This document shows positions 45,685-55,800 of a stretch of 64,000 nt of DNA, piece after piece. How positions within the stretch are numbered: the stretch's first letter is position 1; each line of letters starts with the position of its first letter. Origin of the DNA: Lewinellaceae bacterium. Its GTDB lineage: Bacteria; Bacteroidota; Bacteroidia; Chitinophagales; Saprospiraceae. Below the pieces are notes generated by a model. The model worked only from the letters and a program-made list of their open reading frames with translations. It had not been told where the DNA came from and ran no database searches. The stretch is taken from the NCBI GenBank assembly GCA_020636025.1, contig JACJYQ010000003.1, positions 434,001 to 498,000 on the forward strand, written 5' to 3'. The position numbers and the translations under genes are program-made.

Positions 45685-48600
45685 ATGAAGAACAATCTTA
45701 TTTTCCTGGCCTTCTTTGGCCTGGCCACAGCTGCTTATGCGCAGCAAAATGATTCTCTGATCATTTCACAAAGAGTTGACAGCCTTATTAAGGTTGCAAG
45801 AAATCTTACCGGGTACCAGAAATTTGATAAAGCTCTTACTGTCAATCAATCCGCTGAAACCCTGGCGCTGGAAAAAATGGGTCCTGAAAGTGCCGAATAT
45901 GGGAAAGCCTGTTTCAATCACGGTAGAGTATTTGACAAACAAAAATCATTTCCAGAGGCGATTATTTGGTACAAAAAAGCCATTGCCATTCAGGAAAAGC
46001 TTACTGGAGAGGCTCATCTTGATTGTGCTTATTCACTGGCAAACCTGGGTAGTGTGTACAATGATTCGGGGTGGTACTACCGATCGGAGCCATTATATCT
46101 GGAATCAATGAACATCATTTCCGATATACTGGGTAAGGAACATCCGCATTACGGCCTTTTACTAAACAATCTGGCGCAGAACTACAAGGTTACGAGGGAA
46201 TATGACAAGGCGGAACCTTTATTTCTGGAAGCCATTAGGATCAGAAAAAATGGCTTGGGAGAAGAGAGTTTTGAATATGGAAATTCCGTAAAAAACCTGG
46301 CTGACCTTTACTATGAAATGGGCGCCTATAGGAAAGCCGAACCTTTATTTGCCGAATCCAAAAGCATTTTTGCCAAAACGGTTGGGTTGAAAAGCCCCGA
46401 ATACGCCGGTCTGCTTGGCCAATTGGGACTTTTATATATGCAAATGGCTGAATTTGATGAGTCGGAACAGCTGCTTTTGGAAGCAAGAAGTATTCTGGAA
46501 AAAAACCTGTTTCAAAATTTCCAGGATTACGTCTGGGTTTCGGTGAATCTTGCTGGATTGTATTTCACAAAGGGAGATTACAAGCAGGCTGAAAAATATG
46601 GACTGGAGGCTAAAGGCCTTTATGAAAAAGCGGCAGGCAAGGGAAGTTCAGCATATGCAGCAGGTATCCTCAATCTGGCCAGTATGTACTTTTTGGTTGG
46701 AGAATATGCGAAAGCCGAAGAGATATTACTGGAATCCAAAGACATTTTGTCGAAAGCGAAGGAAGGTAATTTGGTTGATTATACTACAGCTGTGATTAAC
46801 CTGGGCGATGTGTACGTATCATCAGGAGAATATGCCAAAGCGGAACCATTGTTTCTGGAAGCCAGAGAGTTAATGGCTACCTTTTTACCAAAGGAACACC
46901 CCGATTATGGAGTTCTTCTGCTCAACCTCTCGGACCTGTATTTATTTATGGGGAACTATGCCAAAGCGGAACCATTGTTTCTGGAAACGAAAGAAATTTG
47001 GGAAAAATCGCTTGGTACTGAACATCCAAATTATGCACTTGCCCTGATTAATCTAGGTAGTGTATACACTGTGACCGGAAATTACAGCACGGCCGAGCCA
47101 ATGTTTTTTGAGGCCAGGGATATTATTGGTAAATCCCTGGGAAAAAAGCATCCCACATACGCTATTGTTTTAGCTGGGCTCGGGGAATTGTATCTGCTGG
47201 AAGAAAATTATACAAAGGCAGAGCCGTTTTTTATCGACGCCATAGATATCTGGGAAAGTGCCTCCGGAAGAGATCCTTTGAACTACACCGCTTCACTGAC
47301 CAATTTAGCTACCTTATACTTCCAGTCAGGAAAATTTGACAAAGCAGAAGTTGCTTTTGAAAAGGCCAAAGAGCGTTTTGAAGCATTGTTAGGCACTGAA
47401 CATCCCAACTACAGCAAGCTGCTTATAAACCAGGCAATGCTTTATCAGAATACGGATAACAAGGAAAAAGCAAGTGATTGTCTTTATGAAGCTATTGTGA
47501 ATGATCGAGTCTTAATTGATGTATACTCCGCTTATTTTTCTGAAGCACAAATGGCGGCCTTTTTAAAAACCATTGAGCCAAATACAGAAAGGTTTCAGTC
47601 GTATGTACATCAAAACCCTGATCCCAGGCTGATTTGTGCCGAATACAATAATGCGCTGTTCTACAATGGATTTCTGTTGGAAAAAAGGATACAGCTTTCC
47701 AGGGCTATTGCCAATGCCGGAACTGAGATTCAGGATGTTTACGAGAAATGGCAGAGTTGTAACCGAAGACTTGCCAAGCGATATTCAAGACCAATAGCCG
47801 AGCGTGTAAAAATTGCCAAAACCCAGGATGAGGCAGACAAATATGAAAAGCAGTTGTTGCAAGAGCTGGCAGCATTTAAAAGTAAAAGTCCGAGATGGGA
47901 AGACATTCAGAAAAAACTCGGCCCCAAAGACGCGGCAATTGAGTTTATTCATTATACTTTACTCAAAGCGGGAGAAACGAATTCCGACAAAGTAGCCTAT
48001 AGTGCGATGATTCTGCGTCCCGGTATGGATGCTCCGCAGTTTGTTCCACTCTTTGAAGAAGCTGCGCTCGATTCTATGTTGCTTGTGCCCGGAGTACGCG
48101 ATGCAAGTTACGTTTCAAGCACAAATCAGGTTGCAAACCGTGGTGTTGTTCCGACTGCCAAAACTCAAAAAGCACTGTATGAGCATGAAACTCCGTATGA
48201 GCTCGTTTGGAAACCAATGGAAAAAGCCTTGCTTGGCGTTGAAAAGGTTTACTATTCCCCAACCGGACTGCTGCACAGAATAAACCTATCAGCCATACCT
48301 GTTACTTACGACTCAGTGCTAGCCGATCGTTATCAGCTTGTTCGCCTGGGTAGCACCAGGCAATTGGTTAATTCAGATAAAATTGATTTAATAAAAAATG
48401 ATCTGGTAGCTTTCGGTGGCATTCAATATGACATGGATTCAACGGCTTTGGTTACCGATATTAAAAAGTTGGAAAATCCGGAATTCGCAACACGGGGGCA
48501 AAGCAATCCGGAGAACCAGGGAAGCTGGGGCTTTCTGGCCTGGACGGAAAGGGAGGTAGATGCCATAGGCGCTGTTGCGAAAACTGCTTCATTTGAAACC

Positions 48601-49212
48601 GAGATTAGAACGAATTTTCAGGCCAGTGAAGAGGCTTTTAAAAGTTATGCTCGCAGTCTGGACGACAGGACCAAGAGTTCTCCCAAAGTATTGCATCTGG
48701 CAACACACGGTTATTTTTCACCCGATCCTAAAGACTCTTTGAAACTCAGAATTGCCATTGATCAGGGAGCTGTAGGTTTTATCAACAACGACAACCCTCT
48801 TATGCGCTCCGGGCTGTTATTAGCAGGCGCAAATTACTCATGGGTAAGTGGGAAACCGCTTGTAAAAGGCATGGACAATGGCATTCTGACCGCATACGAA
48901 ATCAGCCATCTTGACCTTTCGAATACTGAATTAGTAGTATTGTCAGCCTGTGAAACCGGGCTTGGGGATATCGAAGGAAACGAGGGCGTTTACGGTCTTC
49001 AGCGTGCTTTTAAGATCGCCGGTGTTCGATACTTAATTATGAGTTTGTGGCGCGTAGAAGACAAGGCCACTTCTGTACTGATGACCCGTTTTTATAAAAA
49101 CTGGCTGGAGAAAAACATGGAAATTCCGGAGGCATTCCGGACGGCACAAAAGGAATTGAGGGAGCTTGGACAAAGCCCGTATCAATGGGCTGGTTTTGTA
49201 TTGATGGAATAG
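45685..49212 (+). CDS. Exported TPR-CHAT protein 2
   Basis: 1175 residues from the ATG at 45685, where the signal peptide MKNNLIFLAFFGLATAAYAQ begins; an in-frame Met at 45652 would add eleven polar residues. Around fourteen TPRs (about 40-640, many with the phrase YAKAEPLFLEA) precede a linker and the CHAT domain (about 810-1175). The dyad is His1008 in LHLATHGYF and Cys1089 in VLSACETGLGD. The C-terminal 150 residues are nearly the same as in CHAT 1, while the TPR arrays differ in number and sequence, implying shared catalysis and different partners or ligands. It is followed by a REP copy at 49236. Confidence 0.92.
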   Translation: MKNNLIFLAFFGLATAAYAQQNDSLIISQRVDSLIKVARNLTGYQKFDKALTVNQSAETLALEKMGPESAEYGKACFNHGRVFDKQKSFPEAIIWYKKAIAIQEKLTGEAHLDCAYSLANLGSVYNDSGWYYRSEPLYLESMNIISDILGKEHPHYGLLLNNLAQNYKVTREYDKAEPLFLEAIRIRKNGLGEESFEYGNSVKNLADLYYEMGAYRKAEPLFAESKSIFAKTVGLKSPEYAGLLGQLGLLYMQMAEFDESEQLLLEARSILEKNLFQNFQDYVWVSVNLAGLYFTKGDYKQAEKYGLEAKGLYEKAAGKGSSAYAAGILNLASMYFLVGEYAKAEEILLESKDILSKAKEGNLVDYTTAVINLGDVYVSSGEYAKAEPLFLEARELMATFLPKEHPDYGVLLLNLSDLYLFMGNYAKAEPLFLETKEIWEKSLGTEHPNYALALINLGSVYTVTGNYSTAEPMFFEARDIIGKSLGKKHPTYAIVLAGLGELYLLEENYTKAEPFFIDAIDIWESASGRDPLNYTASLTNLATLYFQSGKFDKAEVAFEKAKERFEALLGTEHPNYSKLLINQAMLYQNTDNKEKASDCLYEAIVNDRVLIDVYSAYFSEAQMAAFLKTIEPNTERFQSYVHQNPDPRLICAEYNNALFYNGFLLEKRIQLSRAIANAGTEIQDVYEKWQSCNRRLAKRYSRPIAERVKIAKTQDEADKYEKQLLQELAAFKSKSPRWEDIQKKLGPKDAAIEFIHYTLLKAGETNSDKVAYSAMILRPGMDAPQFVPLFEEAALDSMLLVPGVRDASYVSSTNQVANRGVVPTAKTQKALYEHETPYELVWKPMEKALLGVEKVYYSPTGLLHRINLSAIPVTYDSVLADRYQLVRLGSTRQLVNSDKIDLIKNDLVAFGGIQYDMDSTALVTDIKKLENPEFATRGQSNPENQGSWGFLAWTEREVDAIGAVAKTASFETEIRTNFQASEEAFKSYARSLDDRTKSSPKVLHLATHGYFSPDPKDSLKLRIAIDQGAVGFINNDNPLMRSGLLLAGANYSWVSGKPLVKGMDNGILTAYEISHLDLSNTELVVLSACETGLGDIEGNEGVYGLQRAFKIAGVRYLIMSLWRVEDKATSVLMTRFYKNWLEKNMEIPEAFRTAQKELRELGQSPYQWAGFVLME

Positions 49213-49235
49213 GCTTTGTGTTTAGGGTCGTGTAT

Positions 49236-49253
49236 CGGGTCGGAGACCCTCAC
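49236..49253 (+). repeat. Single REP after CHAT gene 2
   Basis: CGGGTCGGAGACCCTCAC, 23 bases after the stop. It is the same unit and orientation as the cluster at 45461-45567. Confidence 0.8.
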
Positions 49254-49259
49254 ATTTAT

Positions 49260-49712
49260 TTATAACCCATACGATTTCCGGGCGCTTTCAATCTGCTCTT
49301 CTTGAGTTGTCTCAGGATATAGCATATACCTGGGAGCGATGATGGGTTTTGCCGATTCGATGCTAATGACAATAATCGAATTGAAAGGGAAATTACCGCC
49401 CGTCATTTCCAGCAATGGTTTTTCCATTTCCAAAAACTCCAAATCTGTTTTTTCTATAACCCGCGCTTTCCCTTTTAACTGATACCCTTTTTGTACCAGG
49501 ATATCGATAAAACTTACGCAAACCAGTTCATTCTCCCGGACATTCCGCACAGATTGAGGCGACGCGATGTTGGCAATAATTAGCTGATCAGTTCCGAAGC
49601 AGGTAAATATTTCTTTTGGTGAAACACTGGGCCAATTATCCGCCGAAGCTGTTGCCAGCCAACAGAGCACGCTTTTATCGATTGAGTCTTTTATTTCTTT
49701 TGTGAGCGTCAT
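49260..49712 (-). CDS. Pyridoxamine 5'-phosphate oxidase-fold protein
   Basis: 150 residues of the FMN-binding split-barrel (PNPOx-like) family. The first strands CWLATASADNWPSVSPKE and FTCFGTDQLIIANIASPQSVRNVREN are typical, as is the segment LVQKGYQLKGKARVIEK. It is probably a cytosolic flavin-dependent reductase of unknown substrate. The start lies 3 bases after the stop of the membrane-protein gene at 49716-50087, so the two are co-transcribed from the promoter near 50139. A REP unit lies just beyond its 3' end. Confidence 0.85.
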   Translation of the reverse strand: MTLTKEIKDSIDKSVLCWLATASADNWPSVSPKEIFTCFGTDQLIIANIASPQSVRNVRENELVCVSFIDILVQKGYQLKGKARVIEKTDLEFLEMEKPLLEMTGGNFPFNSIIVISIESAKPIIAPRYMLYPETTQEEQIESARKSYGL

Positions 49713-49715
49713 AGT

Positions 49716-50087
49716 CTATTTCCTGAAAACAAAATAGGCCATAGTAGTAGCCAGAAATACATGCAGTCCAACAGGCATCCAGCCCATAGAGTTCATAACA
49801 CCATTCAAAGTAGCCATTAGCACAATAGGAATATCCAGAATGTTATAGATGACACTGACTGTGAGCAAGTTTTTCCAGGATTGGTCGCTAATTGGACTTT
49901 CGCGATTCATCCAGAAACTGAGTGCATAAGCCGTAAGTGCCGCCCCAAGAATCCGGGCCATCATGGCACCGCCGCTGTCGAGGGATACGCCGTAGGTAGA
50001 CATGAATTTTTCAGGAATAATAAGCAGGCCAAGGCCGAAACCGATGTACAGAAAGGCCCAAATGGCGGAAAAGGTAGAAAGTTTCAT
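49716..50087 (-). CDS. Four-helix membrane protein of unknown function
   Basis: 123 residues with four hydrophobic helices at about 5-23, 42-60, 73-92 and 103-121. The loop IPEKFMSTYGVSLDSGGAMMARILGAALTAYAL recalls small DUF4345/DoxX-like membrane proteins, but the assignment is weak. It is the first gene of a two-gene operon with a flavin-binding protein, which may mean a redox or stress role (inference). Confidence 0.65.
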   Translation of the reverse strand: MKLSTFSAIWAFLYIGFGLGLLIIPEKFMSTYGVSLDSGGAMMARILGAALTAYALSFWMNRESPISDQSWKNLLTVSVIYNILDIPIVLMATLNGVMNSMGWMPVGLHVFLATTMAYFVFRK

Positions 50088-50138
50088 TTCGTTTGTTTTA
50101 GTTAGAGTATTGGTCTATCTAATGAAGTAAGAAACAAA

Positions 50139-50172
50139 CAAAAATAGCATTTTTACGGCATAAGAGCGCCAA
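50139..50172 (-). promoter_or_regulatory. Promoter of the membrane protein/PNPOx operon
   Basis: On the minus strand, TTG at 50172-50170 and TATTTTTG at 50146-50139 are 23 bases apart, matching the Bacteroidota TTG/TAnnTTTG pattern with a spacer at the long end. They lie about 50 bases upstream of the start at 50087. Confidence 0.5.
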
Positions 50173-50193
50173 TTGGGTCTCCGAAATGCGTTT

Positions 50194-50212
50194 GTGAGGG
50201 TCTCTGACCCGA
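50194..50212 (-). repeat. REP on the 3' side of the RAYT gene
   Basis: GTGAGGGTCTCTGACCCGA, 31 bases beyond the transposase stop. It is inverted relative to the copy at 50934-50950, so the two bracket the gene. Confidence 0.8.
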
Positions 50213-50243
50213 AACAAACATTCAACGCGAAATGCAATGCCTA

Positions 50244-50831
50244 CTAGACGCCAGCAACATATCCATACCAGGAACTTGGAGATTCAATTATACGGACATC
50301 CAATATTCCGGTATTCAGGAAATAGTTGGAAGCACTACTATAAAGATAATGTTCCGCTTTGACAACCATACCTGCCTTTACCGGATTTGCATGTATGTAT
50401 CTTATTTTTTGCATGAGAATTGGCAAGGTATACAAGAGCATAGGATGGTTGTCATTTTTCCAAAGTTGGAGTTTTTGATTCTTTTCCGTTTTGTTTCCTC
50501 TATAAACAAACCGCTCTAGCATCCACTTTTTGCGGCTCTCTTTTCTGCCTTGTTTTATTTGATCCAAAATAGATTTGGCAGTGAATTTTTTAAAGTCTCT
50601 TAGAACATCGGAAAGCGGAAATTTTTCATCACTTGCTTCTACCACTAGATGCAAATGGTTGCTCATGATTACAAAAGCATAAATAACCAGCCCCTTTTCT
50701 TTTTGGCAATATCGGAGGCTTTCAATCACAATGTCTTTATAGGATTTTCGTATAAAAACATCAACCCAGTCAACCACAGTAATAGTGACGAAATTGATGC
50801 CGTGTTGGTTTAGTATTTTATACCGGCTCAT
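50244..50831 (-). CDS. REP-associated tyrosine transposase (RAYT, Y1_Tnp family)
   Basis: 195 residues from the Met at 50831 (MSRYKILNQHG); the open frame extends upstream to 50873 but the added residues do not fit the family. The HUH motif is SNHLHLVVE with His59 and His61, preceded by the family phrase VIYAFVIM. The catalytic tyrosine is probably Tyr145 in KIRYIHANPVKAGMV, the signature of RAYTs and IS200/IS605-type Y1 transposases. RAYTs are single-copy, vertically inherited enzymes that mobilise or maintain REP elements. Inverted REP copies flank this gene on both sides, and more lie around the CHAT genes. Confidence 0.93.
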   Translation of the reverse strand: MSRYKILNQHGINFVTITVVDWVDVFIRKSYKDIVIESLRYCQKEKGLVIYAFVIMSNHLHLVVEASDEKFPLSDVLRDFKKFTAKSILDQIKQGRKESRKKWMLERFVYRGNKTEKNQKLQLWKNDNHPMLLYTLPILMQKIRYIHANPVKAGMVVKAEHYLYSSASNYFLNTGILDVRIIESPSSWYGYVAGV

Positions 50832-50933
50832 AATGGTTTTTTGGAATAAGAACTTAATGGAGTGTATGAGCACTTTTGGATGATGCCCTTATAAAGTTAA
50901 TCGCTTTTGATCGGGTTTGCAAATGTTCGTTTT

Positions 50934-50950
50934 GGGTCAGAGACCCTCAC
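50934..50950 (+). repeat. REP on the 5' side of the RAYT gene
   Basis: GGGTCAGAGACCCTCAC, with the foot on the far side. It forms an inverted pair with 50194-50212 around the transposase. Confidence 0.8.
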
Positions 50951-51005
50951 GAACGCATTTGTGCGTGACGCCGAACCAAGACTCAACGGAAAATAGGGAG
51001 ATAAA

Positions 51006-51039
51006 AAAGAGCGTGAAGCAAATTTGCTTCACGCTCTTT
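51006..51039. terminator. Perfect 17-bp palindrome, bidirectional terminator
   Basis: AAAGAGCGTGAAGCAAA and its exact complement, with A-rich and T-rich edges so that either strand ends in a U-run. It lies 60 bases past the 3' end of the beta-barrel gene (minus strand). Confidence 0.85.
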
Positions 51040-51071
51040 AATGTTGGCAAGTTGCCTCCGACTGATGTTTA

Positions 51072-51090
51072 TTCGGGTCGGAGACCCGAA
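51072..51090. repeat. REP, fully palindromic variant
   Basis: TTCGGGTCGGAGACCCGAA, a REP unit in which both flanks are complementary. It is 8 bases from the stop of the gene at 51099. Confidence 0.75.
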
Positions 51091-51098
51091 TTTGAAAT

Positions 51099-52763
51099 TT
51101 AAAACCGCACCTTAATCCCTGCCAAAAAGTTCAAGCCCACCGTAGGGTAGCGGTACCAGCGCTCACGTTTATTGTTCAACAAATTATTGATGTCCAGAAA
51201 AGCGCCGAAGTTTTTGGTGAAGTAATACGAACCACCAACACTCAAATCATACAGAGCTTCGCCTTTCCCAAAACGTCCGTTCTCATCCAGGTAGGCAATC
51301 TTGTCAGCTGTATAGAAATTCGCCTTCAGGTTGGCTTTGCCATCCAAAACACTATACACAGCGCCAAAATTTCCTTCAATTTCAGGAAGTCCCCAGGCAG
51401 CTGCCTGATCTTCGCTTGTACCGGTTAGCTCGGTGTCGAATACGCTCTGGCTCAGGGTAGCCGACAACAACAGATCCTTGAACGGACGGAGTTTCACCGT
51501 TCCCTGGAAATTGTAAATTCTGACGGTATCGTATACTATGTGAAAACGGGTAACGGTTTGCCCGTCAACATCTGTCTGAAACAAGGTCTGATATAAAGCC
51601 AGATCCGAGGCTTTTGAATAGCCCACCTGTGCGTTGTATTCCAGCCAGCCGAAATCACCTTTCACACCACCATAGTAATTGTCGAAACGGGTGTTTTTCA
51701 GCTTTGTCTCCCGAATCTGTATGTATGGATTGTAACGGGTGATGCTGCGGAAGTTGTTTTTGCGCAAATCGCCCTTGCCACCAGCAAAAAGCTGCACGCC
51801 ATCACCAAAGATGCGCAGGGTAAGTTCTGCGTCCGGGAATATGCTGAACTCATCGCGGTTGTTCACAAAATTACCTCCGATCTTCAACTGCATGAAATCA
51901 AAGTGCAGCGTAAAGGAAGGCTGGAGATATATGTTGTTAAGGGTCTGTTTGGCCGTGTCGGTGAACGACGAGAAATCAGGCCGTATGGTTACCCGAACGG
52001 CGTGTTGTTCGGCTATCCATTTCGTGGCAGAAATCCCTAAATCAAATCCACTTTCCTTATTGGAATAATAATCGCTGAGGAAGTAAATGTTGGGTGAAAT
52101 GGAAAAGTTGAAGTCAGACTCATTGGCCGCGCCATTGTACAAACGACCGCCTATGTCAAATAAGCGATAACGCTGCCGGGAGCCGGCCTCTGTGAATGTG
52201 TCGATTTCATGATCATAGCCGTAAAAATGCAGCTGATCGTACTGAAAACCGATTTTGCCTTCTACTGCCAGGTTGTTTTCAAGAAAAATATTTGTCTTGA
52301 GCAAGCCCTGAGTTGTCTGGAATTTCTGATTTTCCAGGGCTTTATCGGCGCTGATCTGGTAATGCTTGAGCCAGGCGGTGGCATCAAATTTTTCTGCTTT
52401 GCCGAAATAGTACCCACCTTCACCGTAAAGCGCTGTTGGTACACCGCCTCCCAGTTTTAGATATCCGTTGTAATCTTTTTCAGTTTTTACACGCTTCAAT
52501 CCCAGCGGACGAAGCGTCGGTGCTTCGTAATTGAGCTGATTGGAAGGGTGTGCCGGTACCACATAATTCTGGCGCTGGGTACTGGTATCAAGCGGGGGAA
52601 GGTTAGGCGAAACGGAGATTTTGTTGGCGTCCAGCAAACGCGCGTCAAAATCCTTGACCACCGTTACATTATCGCCTTCCAGGTCATTTTGGGCTGAGCC
52701 ATTGGTCACCATGATCAATAGACTCAAAGCGGTTAATAAGATTGATTTATGTTGGAAAGTCAT
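51099..52763 (-). CDS. Outer-membrane beta-barrel (TonB-receptor-like, no plug)
   Basis: 554 residues with a signal peptide (about 1-24, MVTNGSAQ). After a short proline-rich segment (SPNLPPLDTSTQRQNY) the protein is alternating amphipathic strands to a C-terminal VRF, the usual last strand of an outer-membrane barrel. DINNLLNNKRERWYRYPTVGLNFLAGIKVRF is a common TonB-receptor ending. No plug or TonB box is visible, so it may be a barrel-only porin-like relative. The gene order with a large periplasmic TPR protein 51 bases upstream on the same strand suggests co-expression and possibly a shared envelope function. The ligand is unknown. Confidence 0.8.
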   Translation of the reverse strand: MTFQHKSILLTALSLLIMVTNGSAQNDLEGDNVTVVKDFDARLLDANKISVSPNLPPLDTSTQRQNYVVPAHPSNQLNYEAPTLRPLGLKRVKTEKDYNGYLKLGGGVPTALYGEGGYYFGKAEKFDATAWLKHYQISADKALENQKFQTTQGLLKTNIFLENNLAVEGKIGFQYDQLHFYGYDHEIDTFTEAGSRQRYRLFDIGGRLYNGAANESDFNFSISPNIYFLSDYYSNKESGFDLGISATKWIAEQHAVRVTIRPDFSSFTDTAKQTLNNIYLQPSFTLHFDFMQLKIGGNFVNNRDEFSIFPDAELTLRIFGDGVQLFAGGKGDLRKNNFRSITRYNPYIQIRETKLKNTRFDNYYGGVKGDFGWLEYNAQVGYSKASDLALYQTLFQTDVDGQTVTRFHIVYDTVRIYNFQGTVKLRPFKDLLLSATLSQSVFDTELTGTSEDQAAAWGLPEIEGNFGAVYSVLDGKANLKANFYTADKIAYLDENGRFGKGEALYDLSVGGSYYFTKNFGAFLDINNLLNNKRERWYRYPTVGLNFLAGIKVRF

Positions 52764-52814
52764 TGTTGCAAAGATTGTGTAGTGAAACAGGTTGGTTTGA
52801 TCAATAACACGGAT

Positions 52815-55800
52815 TTAATTTCCTTCGTCCAATTCCAGCAGGGTTTTATCCCTGTTAGAATTGCTGTTCAGTGATGGGTTATTGCCGCTGAGTTTGTCGT
52901 GCTTCTGCCGGGCCAATGGAATGACATTTTTATCATCGCCATTGTAATTCTCCAAAATGGCCTCCAATGCAGCCAAAGCACTGTTTTTATCTCCCTGATC
53001 GGCATACACATCTGAAAGAAGGATCAGGTTATAGGCGATCCAGTTGTCGTAACCGGCGCTGGCTTTGTTTGCATCACTGATTAACTCATCAGCTTCAGTA
53101 TATTTCTTCTGGCGATACAGTATCTGAGCCATATAATGATAGGCTTCCGCCATGATGGCGGTAGTTGTATTCTCGGTTACCGATTGAAGCGCCGGGTATG
53201 CCCGGGCATAATCACCTTTATCGTAGGCCATTTTGCCCGAATAGAAATTGGCCTGGGCCAGGTTTTCCTGTGATGACAACCTTGATGCATTGATCTTTTG
53301 CGCATATTCACTCACCGCTACTGAATTGTTGGTCAGATAAGCAGCTTTCAGGGCTGCCAATTGAGCTTCAAACCGCGACTGTTCCGTCATGGCCGACAGT
53401 TCCCATTTCCTGGCGTACTCAAATGCCTGTGCATATTCTTGTGTACTGTTCAATGCTAAAAGCGTTGCGCGTTCGGCAGCTTTGGGATATACCTTACTGC
53501 TTCCTTTGGCAAGAACTGCCGCGTAATCCTTCTGGGCCTTGTCGTATTGTTTTACTGCCGAATAGCTCTCACCACGGTAGAAGTAAGCATTTACGGTGTT
53601 TCTGCCGTTCGGATATTTTGCCAGGTAAGTGGTAAATCCATCAATGGCTTGCAAATAGCGACCGTTGTTGTACTGCGACTCTGCCGATTCATAGAAAGTA
53701 CTGTCCTTGCTTGCGGTGCTTACATTGCCAAATCCGGGAACTGATTCCACAAAGGCGTAGTATTCATCCGGACGGTTCAGGACGTTCACATAAATCTCCC
53801 GCAAGGCATCCAGCGCTTGCTTGGCTTCCTCACCTTCCGGATTGTTGGAAAACACCTGTTTGTAATAATTTACGGCAACAGAAGGGTTGCCCTGGTTGAT
53901 GGAGATAAGGCCTAGCTTCAACAAAGCCTGGTTGATCAACGGGCTCCGGCCTTTGTAATCGGAAACAATGCGACGGAATGGTGGAATGGCCTTGTCGTAT
54001 TGTTCCATGTCAAAATAAGTATCACCTAGCTGGAACAAGGCTTCGTCTGCATAGCTACTGTTAGGATAGCTGGTTACCAGGTTTTCCAAAGAAATGATCT
54101 TGTCTACGCGTTTCCCTTTCAGTCCCAAAATGATGGCTTTTTGATACATGGCGTATTCAAAGCCTTCGTATTTGCGGTTTATGGCTTCATCGTACAGCCT
54201 GATGGCATCGTCATACTTGTTGTTTTTAAAATTACAGTCACCTGCGCGCAAAACGGCATCGCCCAATACTGCGGAAGCGATCTGCTTGCTTTCTGGCGGA
54301 CGTTTTTTGAAACCTTCAACAGCGGCATTGAAATTTGCCAAAGCTGATTTGTAATCTTTCAGCTTCATATTATTGTAGCCTTGCACATAATTGCACATGT
54401 CCAGACTGGCCTCTTCAGGCAATTGAGCCGCATAAGGCGAAGCTGCCCGAAAATAGGAGCTCATGTGGGCTTTACTGATGGTGTATTCTCCGGCTTCATT
54501 GGAAATAACGCCCAGCCAGTAACTGCACAACAATGAGGTTTTCTTGTCAATCGGAAATTCCAGCGATTTGTTGAAATACCGCCGTGCTTCATCGCTCTGG
54601 CCATTTTGGTATAGTTGCAAACCACGGAGATAGGTTACAGTCTGGTAAGTCGCGTCCAGTCGCTGTGTTCGGTTTTTGACCGATTCCAATGTCGATATCG
54701 CCCGGTCGTAATCGCGCGTGTTGAGGAAAACCTCACTCATCAGTGCCTGTGCATCCTCGTAGTACTTTGACGTTGTCGGAATACGTTGCAGCGCCTGAAT
54801 GGCGTCACGGTCGTATTTAAGTTCGTAGCTCAGTTTGGCATAATTGAACAAAGCATCTTCCCGTACGGCCAAATCGTAATTCATATTGGCAGCCTGTCCA
54901 AAGGCGTTACGGGCATTGAACTTGTTTCCTGTTTTGATATAGCAATCGCCCAAATGGTACAGACCATTCTGTCCCAGCAGGCTATCCTGTTTACTGAGGT
55001 TCTCAAAATTCTCGATGGCAGGCTTGTAATATCCGTTTTGGTACTGCGTATACCCAAGCTGATAATAGTCGGCTGGACGCATACGGGCGCCGTTTTTCGC
55101 GGCGTATTCCAGATAAACCATTGCCGATTTGAAGTCGCCTTTTTCATAGTATGCCTGACCCACAATCTGGTTGATCTCGGCGCGGTTGCGCACACTATTG
55201 TCCTTGGCTTTTACGCTGCCGTATGAAATCACCTTGTCATAATCCTTCTGTGCTGCGTATATCTGGGTGATGTAGTAAGGAACGGACGATTGGTATTTGC
55301 TCGATTGTCCGGCTCGTGTGAATGAATTGGCGGCATCAGAGTATCTGCCTTCAAAGAAGGCACAGCAGCCGTAGTAGTAATTTGCCGGGAAATACCATTC
55401 ACCGCGGGCATTTTCTTTAAGCGGCAGGAAATAGGTTTTGGCCAGCGCAAATTTTTTGGTTACGAAGTAGCTATAGCCTGTTTTAAAGCGAATTTCATCG
55501 CGAGTAGGGCCTGCAGCGCCTTCCGGAGCCATATTGAAATAGCTGACAGCTTTGTCGTAATCCTTTTTTTCAAAGTAGTAATTCCCGATTTCCAATGCTG
55601 CCTGACTGGCAACCGGCGAGGGAGAGTTTTCCCGTAAAAAATCGAGTACCAACTTTTCTGCCTCTGGCTGGTCGAGCCTTACGGCGCATTTGGCGTGGTA
55701 AAGTTCGGCATCGGTTTTCAATGCCTTCCATTCCGGCTCATTTACCGGCCGCAAATAGGCCATGGCATCGCGAAACTCTTTCTGGGCAAGTCCAAACAGG

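Noticed and set aside
42202..49212. Possible type III-E CRISPR-associated TPR-CHAT (Craspase-like) locus
   Set aside because: Both proteins carry signal peptides, there is no CRISPR array, and no Cas7-Cas11 fusion-type gene is in the window.
50244..50873. Complete IS200/IS605 insertion sequence
   Set aside because: There is no TnpB and no IS-like end structure; the flanks are REP units and the protein has the RAYT signature.
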